A DNA stretch of 64,000 bases from Synechococcus sp. PCC 7335. GTDB taxonomy: Bacteria; Cyanobacteriota; Cyanobacteriia; Phormidesmidales; Phormidesmidaceae. Under the pieces are notes generated by a model. It saw nothing but the letters and a program-made list of their open reading frames with translations. It was not told where the DNA came from and did not search any database. Positions 25,074-31,655 of this stretch are shown here, piece after piece (position 1 is the stretch's first letter; every line of letters begins with the position of its first letter). Both the position numbers and the translations under genes were made by a program. The stretch covers positions 54,399 through 118,398 of the forward strand of contig NZ_DS989906.1 of NCBI RefSeq assembly GCF_000155595.1, written 5' to 3'.

Positions 25074-25565
25074 ATGTCTACTAACTTCACTATCGGTCAG
25101 CTAGTAAAGGTTGCCGACCACCGCTTGCTATCGTTCGGACGCTTCGGCTATGTCTCTTCTGTTGAAAATGGTACCGTGGCGATCGAATTTGCCGATCTGC
25201 CAGTGGCAACTTTCAAACGGAGGCGCTTTTGCTCATCTGCACTAGAGGCCGTTACGACTGTTCCGATCGCCACTTCCTATCTCATGGTGACGATTCGTAC
25301 CGTAGTAGCCAATCACGAAATGCGTAAGTGCTACGCGATCGCCCACGTCGAGGACGGCGAAACAGGTGCAGATGTAGCTGAGACGATTGCAGCCAAGTTC
25401 TTCGGTTCTCTAGGCGAGTGGGACGGCGACTTCTACAGGTGGGAGAACTCGCAATATGCAGCGAAGCTTCTCAGCTACCGGATAATCACAGCCGCTGAGT
25501 ACGACGTCCTAAGCATGACCACGCCTGACTACTGTTTGGGTGCAGAGGTCAGCAGTCCCTTCTAA
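25074..25565 (+). CDS. Hypothetical protein with N-terminal KOW/SH3-like barrel
   Basis: 163 residues. The first 45 residues (GQLVKVADHRLLSFGRFGYVSSVENGTVAIEFADL) have the strand-turn-strand rhythm of a KOW/SH3-like barrel seen in nucleic-acid-associated proteins. The second half (MRKCYAIAHVEDGETGADVAETIAAKFF, YRWENSQYAAKLLSYRII) is mixed alpha/beta with no motif known to me. The translation start is occluded by a hairpin that ends seven bases before ATG, so expression may be controlled at RNA level. Terminator follows. Confidence 0.7.
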   Translation: MSTNFTIGQLVKVADHRLLSFGRFGYVSSVENGTVAIEFADLPVATFKRRRFCSSALEAVTTVPIATSYLMVTIRTVVANHEMRKCYAIAHVEDGETGADVAETIAAKFFGSLGEWDGDFYRWENSQYAAKLLSYRIITAAEYDVLSMTTPDYCLGAEVSSPF

Positions 25566-25580
25566 CCGATACCAGATAGC

Positions 25581-25618
25581 CAGCGCAGCGTAGTCCAATT
25601 GGACTGCGCTGTTCCTTT
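25581..25618 (+). terminator. Intrinsic terminator
   Basis: Stem CAGCGCAG (25581-25588) / CTGCGCTG (25604-25611) with an inner TCCAATTGGA palindrome, followed by TTCCTTT. Confidence 0.75.
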
Positions 25619-25621
25619 ATG

Positions 25622-25673
25622 AGCGCACTTCGCGCTGAGCGGATGAGAGAGAACGTTTTGCGCTTTCTCTCAT
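25622..25673 (+). promoter_or_regulatory. Two-hairpin leader before the exported 133-residue gene
   Basis: AGCGC-ACTTC-GCGCT (25622-25636), then ATGAGAGA (25643-25650) / TCTCTCAT (25666-25673), a perfect eight-base-pair stem. ATG 25695 is preceded by AAAAGGA. Confidence 0.55.
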
Positions 25674-25694
25674 TTACCCTCAAAAGGACACACA

Positions 25695-26096
25695 ATGATT
25701 GATCTAAAGAGACTGGCGATCGCGTTAACGACTACTGTACTGACGCTGCCAGCGATAGCGCAGCAGGTAGTAGCGGCCTCCTTCATTCACGAGTACTCGG
25801 ATCGCGCCACCCTAGAAGCTGCCTGCATCCGTAAAGGCGGACAGTCTGTAGCGCTGGTGGAGCTGACTCAGCAGTTTGGCTATGTGGATCTGGTTTCTCT
25901 CCAGATCACAGCACCAGACCAGACCAGCGCTCGCATCGAACAGACTCTCCCTGTCGAACAGATCGCTAGAGTTGGGTATGTCTTCCCTGAAGGCCCGTCG
26001 AGCATTACGTTCAACGGCGCATTCTGGGGAGTCTCGGTTGGAGAAAGACCCATCCGCTACGACATCCCTGCTGGCACTACCGCCAAGTGCGATTAA
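25695..26096 (+). CDS. Exported hypothetical protein
   Basis: 133 residues with a clear Sec signal peptide (MIDLKRLAIALTTTVLTLP, cleavage near AIA-QQ or VAA-SF). The mature part is beta-rich (SVALVELTQQFGYVDLVSLQITA, SSITFNGAFWGVSVGERPI) and has two Cys that could form a periplasmic disulfide (CIRKGG and the final TAKCD). No family recognised. It has an AAAAGGA ribosome site and a structured leader. It is the only clearly secreted product in the small-gene array. Confidence 0.72.
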   Translation: MIDLKRLAIALTTTVLTLPAIAQQVVAASFIHEYSDRATLEAACIRKGGQSVALVELTQQFGYVDLVSLQITAPDQTSARIEQTLPVEQIARVGYVFPEGPSSITFNGAFWGVSVGERPIRYDIPAGTTAKCD

Positions 26097-26105
26097 GCCT
26101 CCACA

Positions 26106-26143
26106 GCGCCTATCTTCGATCGCTAGCGGTCGAAGATAGGCGC
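26106..26143 (+). terminator. 18-bp perfect hairpin, terminator or attenuator
   Basis: GCGCCTATCTTCGATCGC / GCGGTCGAAGATAGGCGC (26106-26143), two-base loop. The following tract ACTTTGTG is only weakly T-rich. Its last bases (GC) are also the first bases of the next mini-hairpin, so the two cannot form fully at once. Confidence 0.65.
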
Positions 26144-26152
26144 ACTTTGTGC
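26142..26152 (+). promoter_or_regulatory. Triloop hairpin leader before the 78-residue gene
   Basis: GCAC-TTT-GTGC, followed by GAGCTAATGAGGAAGAAC and a possible second stem GAGGAA / TTTCCTGCTC (26164-26198). ATG 26221 is 68 nt downstream. Confidence 0.5.
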
Positions 26153-26220
26153 CGAGCTAATGAGGAAGAACGATTACTTGTTTTCCTGCTCACAGTTGCA
26201 CAATATTTTGAGGTCAAAAG

Positions 26221-26457
26221 ATGGACCCAACAGCACTACAAATGGTCACGACATATGCAATGACGATCGGTGCCCGTGTTGGTAGGCTCACGGAACAAGG
26301 ACTAGTCGTTATCTTCCAAAACCAAGAGATGTTAGATCTGTTTACGCAGATGCTTGAAGACCCTAGTAATGAGCTGGTCAATATTCCTCAAGCCAATCTG
26401 ACCGTAATCTCTAGAACAGACTCACAGATAACCGTTGTCGTCTCTATTCTAGGCTGA
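26221..26457 (+). CDS. Small hypothetical protein
   Basis: 78 residues (MDPTALQMVTTYAMTIGARVGRL). An N-terminal helix, two strands (GLVVIFQNQEML) and C-terminal strands (ANLTVISRTDSQITVVVSILG) suggest a compact alpha/beta fold. No family recognised. It converges with the small minus-strand gene at 26463, five bases away. Confidence 0.65.
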   Translation: MDPTALQMVTTYAMTIGARVGRLTEQGLVVIFQNQEMLDLFTQMLEDPSNELVNIPQANLTVISRTDSQITVVVSILG

Positions 26458-26462
26458 AGAAG

Positions 26463-26657
26463 TTAGTGGCTGGCCTTTTGCTGGTCACTAATATTTTTGT
26501 TCCCGCTTAAAGAGCAGACTACGTGGTTGCCTTGTCGCATCCAGATACCCGGTGGGTCGGGCATAAGGCTAATCGCAATTGCTTCGGTCTCTACTATGAC
26601 ATGCAGCTCTTGTCCATGCCTTTCAATGACGCAGGGAACACCTGACTCTTCCACCAT
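26463..26657 (-). CDS. Small protein related to the C-terminus of 30281
   Basis: 64 residues. GQELHVIVETEAIAISLMPDPPGIWMRQG matches the C-terminal DDELRFVLVSEAAAIKLVPD...WTREGRVITFHP of the protein at 30281-30799, with the same strand-EAxAIxLxPD-W-R-x-G layout. It is either a stand-alone small paralogue or a fragment left by duplication. Initiation appears to use a non-obvious start near 26655-26657. Convergent with the gene at 26221. Confidence 0.5.
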   Translation of the reverse strand: MVEESGVPCVIERHGQELHVIVETEAIAISLMPDPPGIWMRQGNHVVCSLSGNKNISDQQKASH

Positions 26658-26707
26658 ACCGATTACCCACTTTTTACTTTCATTCTAGTCACTATGGGTG
26701 AATGCTT

Positions 26708-26752
26708 TTGCTACGCAACGAATGAATGACGGGACTTCGATTGCTGAAGTTC
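26708..26752 (+). promoter_or_regulatory. Two-hairpin leader before the 94-residue gene
   Basis: TTGC-TAC-GCAA (26708-26718), then GGACTTC (26732-26738) / GAAGTTC (26746-26752). An AGGAAA ribosome site precedes ATG 26769. Confidence 0.55.
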
Positions 26753-26768
26753 ACAACAGGAAAACATC

Positions 26769-27053
26769 ATGAGTCGCCACATCGTTGAACACAAGTCTGA
26801 AAACGACCTGGAGTACTGGATTTCATTCGGATGGGATCGCCCAACGAGTACCTTCTTCATGCAGGTTGAAGAAAAAGATGAAGAAGAGGTCGTCTTTGAT
26901 ATCGGTAGTATTTTCACGACCCGATACACCGAGATTGACGGCTTTGCCCAAGCCTGTTCAGAGAAATTGGCCGAAATTGGTATCAACGACTTCGAGTTGT
27001 CCCAAGAGCAAAAGTTCCAGCTGCTTAACGACATGAACGGTATTGGCAACTAG
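26769..27053 (+). CDS. Small hypothetical protein, paralogue of 18660
   Basis: 94 residues, homologous along its length to the product at 18660: MSRH start, FGWDRPTSTFFMQVEEKDEEEVVFDIG, FAQACSEKLAEIGIND and the ending FQLLNDMNGIGN. Highly acidic centre. It has an AGGAAA ribosome-binding site. No known family. The two copies are followed by different genes, but each lies two genes upstream of an acidic LAGxA-type protein (19544, 27915), as if a small block had been duplicated and rearranged. Confidence 0.75.
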   Translation: MSRHIVEHKSENDLEYWISFGWDRPTSTFFMQVEEKDEEEVVFDIGSIFTTRYTEIDGFAQACSEKLAEIGINDFELSQEQKFQLLNDMNGIGN

Positions 27054-27061
27054 CCGCTGCT

Positions 27062-27103
27062 ATTGTGATCGCTTACTGGAGAGTTCCAATAGGCGATCGC
27101 AAT
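27062..27103 (+). terminator. Imperfect hairpin containing HIP1, possible terminator
   Basis: ATTG-GATCGC / GCGATC-CAAT arms at 27062-27103 with inner CTGGA / TTCCA pairing. The downstream GCGATCGC is a HIP1 site. No long T tract follows (TAGCTTTGCTT). Confidence 0.5.
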
Positions 27104-27168
27104 AGCTTTGCTTGGAGAGTATGAAAATAAGCCATCTCAAGCATTCCACTTCAGCTTGCGGATGGCTT
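27104..27168 (+). promoter_or_regulatory. Two-hairpin leader before the 201-residue gene
   Basis: AGC-TTT-GCT (27104-27112), the weakest member, then a perfect eight-base-pair stem AAGCCATC (27129-27136) / GATGGCTT (27161-27168). ATG 27197 is preceded by AAGGACATTAAACC. Confidence 0.45.
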
Positions 27169-27196
27169 CTACGACACATTTAAGGACATTAAACCA

Positions 27197-27802
27197 ATGA
27201 CTACTATCAAAGAATTGAAGACCGAGTGCTTTGCTGCACTTGGCGAAGAAACTGCCAAAGAACAGGCTCGGGCGATCGCATCTGAGCTTTCGACGGATAA
27301 ACAGCAGTACAAACTGTCGCATAAGATTGTCTGGGAGTCCCTGCATGGCCAGCTGCAAGACAAAGAGCCAGTCACACTCGCTCAAGTTTGTGCGACACTT
27401 GCTAGCGAAGAGAATCCATTTCTCGCCATGCTGCTAGTTTCCGTTTGGCTGTTCTCGCAGTGGCTCAGTCTATTGCTATGGCTCGCGCCTCGGGCGATTG
27501 CATTGGGACGTGCTACTAGACAAGGGACGATTGCGATCGCCAATGGATACACCAAAGTAAGCTACCGCCTGACCCACAGCAGTGAATTCCCATCCGAACT
27601 GCCTGAGACACCGATGGTCGAAGCGGTAGTCGAGCAGCTGTTTGCAGAAGTATTGCCGTCAATTAGACAGGCCATTGCGGATGAGGCGATCGCTTGCTCG
27701 GTTGTTGCCCGTGACTTCTACCTAGTTTCAGCGGTGAGACTTCTGCATTTGTTGCAGAAGCGATGGTCTGCTGATCAACCACTGCTCCTGTCAGCCGCAT
27801 AA
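27197..27802 (+). CDS. Hypothetical protein with membrane segment
   Basis: 201 residues. Residues 1-70 are soluble and helical, 76-97 form a strongly hydrophobic segment (FLAMLLVSVWLFSQWLSLLLWLAPRAIAL), and the rest is helical and soluble with a second mildly hydrophobic part near FYLVSAVRLLHLL. Thus probably a single-pass or hairpin membrane protein. No motif known to me. AAGGA ribosome site 12 bp upstream. Followed by a 15-bp perfect inverted repeat. Confidence 0.68.
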   Translation: MTTIKELKTECFAALGEETAKEQARAIASELSTDKQQYKLSHKIVWESLHGQLQDKEPVTLAQVCATLASEENPFLAMLLVSVWLFSQWLSLLLWLAPRAIALGRATRQGTIAIANGYTKVSYRLTHSSEFPSELPETPMVEAVVEQLFAEVLPSIRQAIADEAIACSVVARDFYLVSAVRLLHLLQKRWSADQPLLLSAA

Positions 27803-27811
27803 ACGCTGGTG

Positions 27812-27849
27812 AGATATCTTCAGGACTAGCGCTGGTCCTGAAGATATCT
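27812..27849 (+). terminator. 15-bp perfect inverted repeat after the 201-residue gene
   Basis: AGATATCTTCAGGAC (27812-27826) / GTCCTGAAGATATCT (27835-27849), inner AGCGCT palindrome. There is no T tract, so it may act as an mRNA 3' stabiliser rather than a classic terminator. Confidence 0.6.
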
Positions 27850-27914
27850 ATCAAAGCTGTAGCAAATCCTCGAATGGTTCTCTACTATAGTCTTAGTAAT
27901 TTTGGAAACCACTC

Positions 27915-28139
27915 ATGGATACCAAACATAGCGCTGACGATCTTCCTGTAGAAGATTTGCTGGCTGGTGCAGCAGACGTTGATATACTGAGCATTGCCAT
28001 AGTACTTGATTATGACTACGATCCAATCATGGCCCTGCCCAAGCCAGTGAAGACAGAGGATTTAGTGGTTGACCCTGTACCACCAATATCGCAGGAAGAG
28101 TGTCAGACTTTTCTCACAAAGGCTGGACCAATAAATTAG
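27915..28139 (+). CDS. Small acidic protein, relative of 19544
   Basis: 74 residues, acidic (DDLPVEDLLAGAADVDILS...DYDYDP). The N-terminal half aligns with DLSVEEQLAGGASIDDLVDAGVLDDDID of 19544; the C-terminal half differs (PKPVKTEDLVVDPVPPISQEE). No family recognised. Unlike its neighbours it lacks a triloop leader; an AT-rich 70-bp gap upstream may contain its own promoter. Confidence 0.6.
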   Translation: MDTKHSADDLPVEDLLAGAADVDILSIAIVLDYDYDPIMALPKPVKTEDLVVDPVPPISQEECQTFLTKAGPIN

Positions 28140-28248
28140 CAGCAATTTCTTCAGCTCGCTAATGATTTAGGATTGAGTCTGGATTCGTGAGTTATTCTGC
28201 TCTTGAGGTTTACACTAGCTGAGGATATCCATAAAACAATAAAACTCA

Positions 28249-28479
28249 TTAAGCCAGAGCGGCAGATAGGGGCTGTTGTACCTCCCAGCCTTCAGCAGTG
28301 CAAGCAGTTAGATACTCATCAATCATCGCGTCGAAAGCAGCCTTGGCCTCAGCGATCGTTTCCCCCTCAGTCATATTGTGAATCTTGGGTGCATTAGCTA
28401 CAGTGACATAGATGGTCTCATCCTCTGGCTCTACCTCGAACTTGGCACGGTAGCCTTTGTAGGTATAGGAACTAATCAT
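28249..28479 (-). CDS. hicB: HicB-type antitoxin
   Basis: 76 residues. The N-terminal half has the HicB partial RNase H-like pattern: YTYKGYRAKFEVEPEDETIYVTVANAPKI, then MTEGETIAEAKAAFDAMIDEYL, the helix that follows in the family. It binds and neutralises HicA and usually represses the operon. No C-terminal DNA-binding domain is present, so it is a short HicB. Overlaps the hicA 3' end by 8 bp in the usual toxin-first order. Confidence 0.85.
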   Translation of the reverse strand: MISSYTYKGYRAKFEVEPEDETIYVTVANAPKIHNMTEGETIAEAKAAFDAMIDEYLTACTAEGWEVQQPLSAALA

Positions 28480-28762
28480 CGCTGTTTTCCTCTATCAGTT
28501 GCTTGATGCCGCTATCTACTAAAAACTTACGGATCTGTTGAACGTAAGGCGGTTTTACCAGCGGTCGGGGATGCGGCGGATGCATTCCCCATGTATGACC
28601 GTCGTATTCAAAAACGACGTTGGCCCCTCCTTTTGTAGTCCGTTTGCAGCCTATAGCTGCTAACAGTTTATCTACGTCCGAGAATTTGAGAGTTTTAGTA
28701 GTCGGTTTCGCCCATATCTGCCTGTAGACTTTCGTCTGTTTGCTATTGAGCTTAACCATCAT
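28472..28762 (-). CDS. hicA: HicA-type mRNA interferase toxin
   Basis: 96 residues with a dsRBD-like fold. It shows LKFSDVDKLLAAIGCKRTTKGGANVVFEYDGHTWGMHPPHPRP, where the family has GSH...F...HxPH; the catalytic His is probably in MHPPHPRP. The C-terminus is PPYVQQIRKFLVDSGI, the usual final helix. HicA cleaves mRNA in the absence of HicB. The 17 extra N-terminal residues are slightly longer than in many HicA proteins. Upstream an 8-bp inverted pair TCTCCAGA (28800) / TCTGGAGA (28861) could be an operator. Confidence 0.85.
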   Translation of the reverse strand: MMVKLNSKQTKVYRQIWAKPTTKTLKFSDVDKLLAAIGCKRTTKGGANVVFEYDGHTWGMHPPHPRPLVKPPYVQQIRKFLVDSGIKQLIEENSDD

Positions 28763-28878
28763 TCTATCCTGCTAACCTCCTTAATTTTCCAGTCAGATAT
28801 CTCCAGACACCCTACGATAGGTTGCCTTCGTCTTGACGGCCTTGTTGTCAAATATTGCAATCTGGAGACACTTAATTC

Positions 28879-29040
28879 ATGAACAAGCTATATGCTGGAG
28901 CAATTTTGCTAGGGCTAATGACTCCATTCATCGCAATCTCTGCTTACCAGTGGGGATACGAACAGGGATTCTCAATAGGCTTCTCATCGGTCGAAATAGA
29001 AGCTAACAGTCCTGAAGCGCTCAGAGGTACCGACATTTAG
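28879..29040 (+). CDS. 53-residue membrane-anchored peptide
   Basis: ATG 28879 to TAG 29040, with GGAGA ten bases upstream. Residues 4-22 (LYAGAILLGLMTPFIAISAYQ) form a signal anchor; the rest is short and acidic. Its stop overlaps by 4 bp the stop region of the convergent membrane protein at 29037. It is divergent from hicA. No family recognised; the ribosome site and signal anchor make it plausible as a real small protein. Confidence 0.5.
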   Translation: MNKLYAGAILLGLMTPFIAISAYQWGYEQGFSIGFSSVEIEANSPEALRGTDI

Positions 29041-29417
29041 GATTGCAGAATTTCAAGAAGCGTTTTTATAAGCCCAAAGACCAGAAGGAAAAAGGCATAA
29101 AATAGGAGAGGCATTGCAGAAAAGCTAGCTCCAGGCTCAGGCATTTTCCTGTCGTCGCTGAAGAATCGCCATTTCGCTAGTAGCAACCACAGATAATATG
29201 GCAGTACAGCAGTAGTTAGCCATTTCATCCATAATGGCGGTCTATCTGAAAGACAAAAAGCAATGTAGGCAATGATTCCAGAAATTCCATAAAGACACTT
29301 CGCAAGCGTTCTTATATACTTTTTCTCATTATCATATAGAAAATATGAAACCAGTAGTCCTACCAAGCCTATTATCCCAAGGTTTTCGAGCAATACGCTG
29401 GGTGCATTGTCAATCAT
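29037..29417 (-). CDS. Four-helix membrane protein, unknown
   Basis: 126 residues with four hydrophobic segments (about 10-27, 37-57, 67-83 and 100-122) and a charged loop (KWRFFSDDRKMPEPG). Very AT-rich gene. No motif recognised. Its end overlaps that of the small + strand gene by 4 bp. Like the gene at 24438 it could belong to exclusion or immunity functions, which is speculation. Confidence 0.62.
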   Translation of the reverse strand: MIDNAPSVLLENLGIIGLVGLLVSYFLYDNEKKYIRTLAKCLYGISGIIAYIAFCLSDRPPLWMKWLTTAVLPYYLWLLLAKWRFFSDDRKMPEPGASFSAMPLLFYAFFLLVFGLIKTLLEILQS

Positions 29418-29729
29418 ATGGCAATCCGATCTGATAGTTGTTGCTATTAGCAGATGTTACAGGTGCTTTTATCAGCTTCTTTGAGCCTATCTTACAGAAG
29501 ATCATCGAAGAGTACACCATCTGTCAACTGGAGATAGGAAAAAGCGATCACCTTCATTTAAGAATTGCGATCGCCAGTCGATATAACCTTTGATGGAAAA
29601 GGGGATGTAGTTCATTGGTTGCTGCTGAGTTATTGCAGACTGGGACTTTATTGGCTGAAGTTTCTGGGAGCTGCGCTCTGAGGCAATAGAGGAAGACATT
29701 TGTTTACCCCTTCCTCGAAAGGAATTCTA

Positions 29730-29951
29730 ATGACTGATCAACTAAAGTCTCAACTGGAATCTGCTGATGGCTGGGCTACTGAGGTTTTCGGCGGACACCT
29801 TACTGAGTCACATACTAGGGGATTCGAGGTCTTTTTCCCTCATCCACAGACTGTGCTTTCCTATGTTTGTTATATAAACCGAGAGTACCCTGGCTTAGTG
29901 GTAGAAAAGCATGAATGGTCCGTGGAAGTCTCCGTACCCGAAGAACAATAA
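29730..29951 (+). CDS. Small hypothetical protein
   Basis: 73 residues from ATG 29730, supported by AAAGGAATTCTA directly upstream; the longer frame from 29700 is rejected. Pattern: an N-terminal helix (DQLKSQLESADGWATEVF), then strands (GFEVFFPHPQTVLSYVCYI, LVVEKHEWSVEVSVPEE). No family recognised. A terminator follows 24 bp after the stop. Confidence 0.65.
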   Translation: MTDQLKSQLESADGWATEVFGGHLTESHTRGFEVFFPHPQTVLSYVCYINREYPGLVVEKHEWSVEVSVPEEQ

Positions 29952-29974
29952 TCCTCTCATCAAACCCTCACCTT

Positions 29975-29998
29975 GCCGCTAATCAGCGGCTTCTTTTT
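29975..29998 (+). terminator. Intrinsic terminator
   Basis: GCCGCT (29975-29980) / AGCGGC (29985-29990), loop AATC, followed by TTCTTTTT. Confidence 0.8.
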
Positions 29999-30003
29999 GA
30001 GAT

Positions 30004-30055
30004 TGCACTTTGTGCAGAGCGAATGAGAGAAAGCCTTTGTCTTTCCTTTGCTCTC
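30004..30055 (+). promoter_or_regulatory. Two-hairpin leader before the 66-residue gene
   Basis: TGCAC-TTT-GTGCA (30004-30016), then GAGAG (30025-30029) / CTCTC (30051-30055) with further AAAG/CTTT pairing. The sequence GCACTTTGTGC-GAGCGAATGAGAGAA closely resembles those at 25622 and 26142. Confidence 0.6.
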
Positions 30056-30065
30056 AACCATCACA

Positions 30066-30266
30066 ATGAATGCAGAACTACAGCAAGCGATAGAGCTAGC
30101 GCAGCTCTATGATTGCGTGATCGTCAACCTGACTGGCTCGTCAATGGATGTACTATTCGACGATAAGAGGCTGGCGAAAGCCTACACACGCCGGGTGAGC
30201 ACGGCCACGAACACCCTGATTGCTCAGCTTTATGGCCTGACTGTGACCGTCGAGATTCAGGAATAG
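30066..30266 (+). CDS. Small hypothetical protein
   Basis: 66 residues from ATG 30066 (MNAELQQAIELAQLYDCVIVNLTGSSMDVLFDDKRLAKAYTRRV). It resembles the 78-residue protein at 26221 in layout (helix, VxV strand, then strand ending VTVEIQE), though identity is low. No family recognised. The upstream part of the frame (from 30048) lies in the leader stem and is rejected. A perfect terminator lies 29 bp after the stop. Confidence 0.65.
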   Translation: MNAELQQAIELAQLYDCVIVNLTGSSMDVLFDDKRLAKAYTRRVSTATNTLIAQLYGLTVTVEIQE

Positions 30267-30280
30267 GTTTGTCTCACCAG

Positions 30281-30799
30281 CTACAGATCACCATCAGTCA
30301 CTTCGGTGACTGTTTTTTTGTTTCTGCGTGGGTGAAACGTAATCACCCGGCCTTCCCTCGTCCAGTTCTCCAGCGAATCGGGAACTAGCTTGATAGCCGC
30401 TGCTTCCGACACTAGAACAAACCGCAGCTCATCATCCGGCAGAATCGAGTAGTCAACCACCCTAGCACCAGAGACTTCGCCAGCGGCCATTCGCTCATCT
30501 AACTCAGTTAACGAGATAGAAGAGCGAATAAGGGCTCTATGTTTGGCCGCTGCTTCGTCCCAGGTCTCAGCTAGCCAAGGATCATTCTGGCCATCGTCGC
30601 CACTAATAGTTGTTCTAAAGAACTTCGGCATGAACTCACTTCCCAGGTTCACGCCGACGAAAGCCGTATGCACCCCAAACTTACCCGCTGTTTCAGAGCC
30701 GACAATGCGCTCGGTTGAGTTCATGAACCGCTGCCAAACCTCGATGTCTTGGCAAGGCACTACTTGTTTATCTTTCAGGATGTAATAGGTCGATTGCAT
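30281..30799 (-). CDS. Hypothetical protein of the parA-like operon
   Basis: 172 residues from ATG 30799 (MQSTYYILKDKQVVPCQDIEVWQRFM). I chose this start because GCGGAATT precedes it and it lies five bases after the previous stop, favouring translational coupling; the longer frame would overlap the upstream gene. N-terminal half: STYYIL...W-RFM...ERIVGSE, with strands TAFVGVNLG, FFRTTI. C-terminal half ends in the DDELRFVLVSEAAAIKLVPD block also found at 26463. No family recognised. Last gene of the minus-strand operon starting at 33246. Confidence 0.65.
   Translation of the reverse strand: MQSTYYILKDKQVVPCQDIEVWQRFMNSTERIVGSETAGKFGVHTAFVGVNLGSEFMPKFFRTTISGDDGQNDPWLAETWDEAAAKHRALIRSSISLTELDERMAAGEVSGARVVDYSILPDDELRFVLVSEAAAIKLVPDSLENWTREGRVITFHPRRNKKTVTEVTDGDL
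30295..30319 (+). terminator. Perfect terminator for the 66-residue gene, inside the convergent gene
   Basis: CAGTCAC-TTCG-GTGACTG (30295-30312) followed by seven T. The UUCG tetraloop gives high stability. It lies within the 3' coding part of the minus-strand gene. Confidence 0.9.
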
Positions 30800-30803
30800 C
30801 TTA

Positions 30804-31655
30804 TCAATTCCGCTGAGCGGTCTCCTTTGGCCTTTCAATATGAAAGTTGCAAGTCGGCGTTCTGGCTCTCAGACAAGCCTGTAGCTCATCTCCATTCCAG
30901 CGTTCGATGTCCGACCAAACGGTATTGTTCTCGACTCGACCGCGAGAGACCCAGGCCGTTGTCCATGAGGTTGCCATCAGCAGCGCCGCACAGCCACAGG
31001 CAAGACCTGCCGCTTCCAGGTAGTGTTTCCACTTGATACCTTTGTTGAACTCCTTTATCTGCTGCTGCATGTTAGCCTGCGCGGTGGCGATCGCATGAGC
31101 CGCGAGCTTACCCGCTTGCACTTCTAGCTCTTTCGCCTGCCCCTCGAATACGGTAGTGAGTAGTTCAGCTTGCGTCCCGGCCTGGACGCGAATTGTCTCT
31201 TGTTCAGTCGCCGCTGCTTTCTGGAGTCCTTCGCGTTGCTGCTGTAGGAGAGATTCTACTTTTTTTACTTCGGTATCGAGCAGCTCCTTGACCTCATGCA
31301 GCCGACTGTCAATCTTGTGAGCCGTCGTCGCCGTATCCATTGCTGAGCTACTGAGTTTGAGGTGTAGCTGCTGCCAGTCTGCTGCTAGTTTCTCAGAAGC
31401 CGTATGGGTAACCGAAGCAATCTCTTGTTGCAACGTTTCCCACCGCTGATTCATCTGGGCCAGTAAACTGATGAATAGACTTTCAAACTGCTGTGGGTAC
31501 TTCGTTAGCAGTGCTTCTAAGGTAGAGGTTCCCACTAACAAGATGAAGGTCGGGTCCGTCTCATCGATGTCGTATTGCTGGACTAAGGCGCGGACAGTAT
31601 CTTTGAACTCTGGCGAGCGACCTTTCAAAAGCTGCTCTAATGGACTTTCTTTCAT
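30804..31655 (-). CDS. Coiled-coil protein with C-terminal membrane segment
   Basis: 283 residues. N-terminal part soluble and acidic; about residues 60-205 are heptad-rich coiled coil (LAQMNQRWETLQQEIASV...EVKELLDTEVKKVESLLQQQREGL). A membrane helix follows at about 215-236 (AAGLACGCAALLMATSWTTAW), and the last 45 residues lie on the other side with two Cys. Starts one base into the stop of the ParA-like gene (TGATG), so it is translationally coupled to it. It may tether the ParA-like ATPase to the membrane or to the transfer machinery; that is inference. Confidence 0.7.
   Translation of the reverse strand: MKESPLEQLLKGRSPEFKDTVRALVQQYDIDETDPTFILLVGTSTLEALLTKYPQQFESLFISLLAQMNQRWETLQQEIASVTHTASEKLAADWQQLHLKLSSSAMDTATTAHKIDSRLHEVKELLDTEVKKVESLLQQQREGLQKAAATEQETIRVQAGTQAELLTTVFEGQAKELEVQAGKLAAHAIATAQANMQQQIKEFNKGIKWKHYLEAAGLACGCAALLMATSWTTAWVSRGRVENNTVWSDIERWNGDELQACLRARTPTCNFHIERPKETAQRN

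Noticed and set aside
29502-29699. 65-codon minus-strand frame
   Set aside because: Low-complexity Ser/Gln start, no ribosome site, no neighbour relation; could not be separated from chance.
16422-30266. Integron-like gene cassette array with attC sites
   Set aside because: The gene-hairpin-gene layout suggested it, but the hairpins lack GTTRRRY core sites, differ in sequence, and no integrase is present; terminators plus leaders explain them better.
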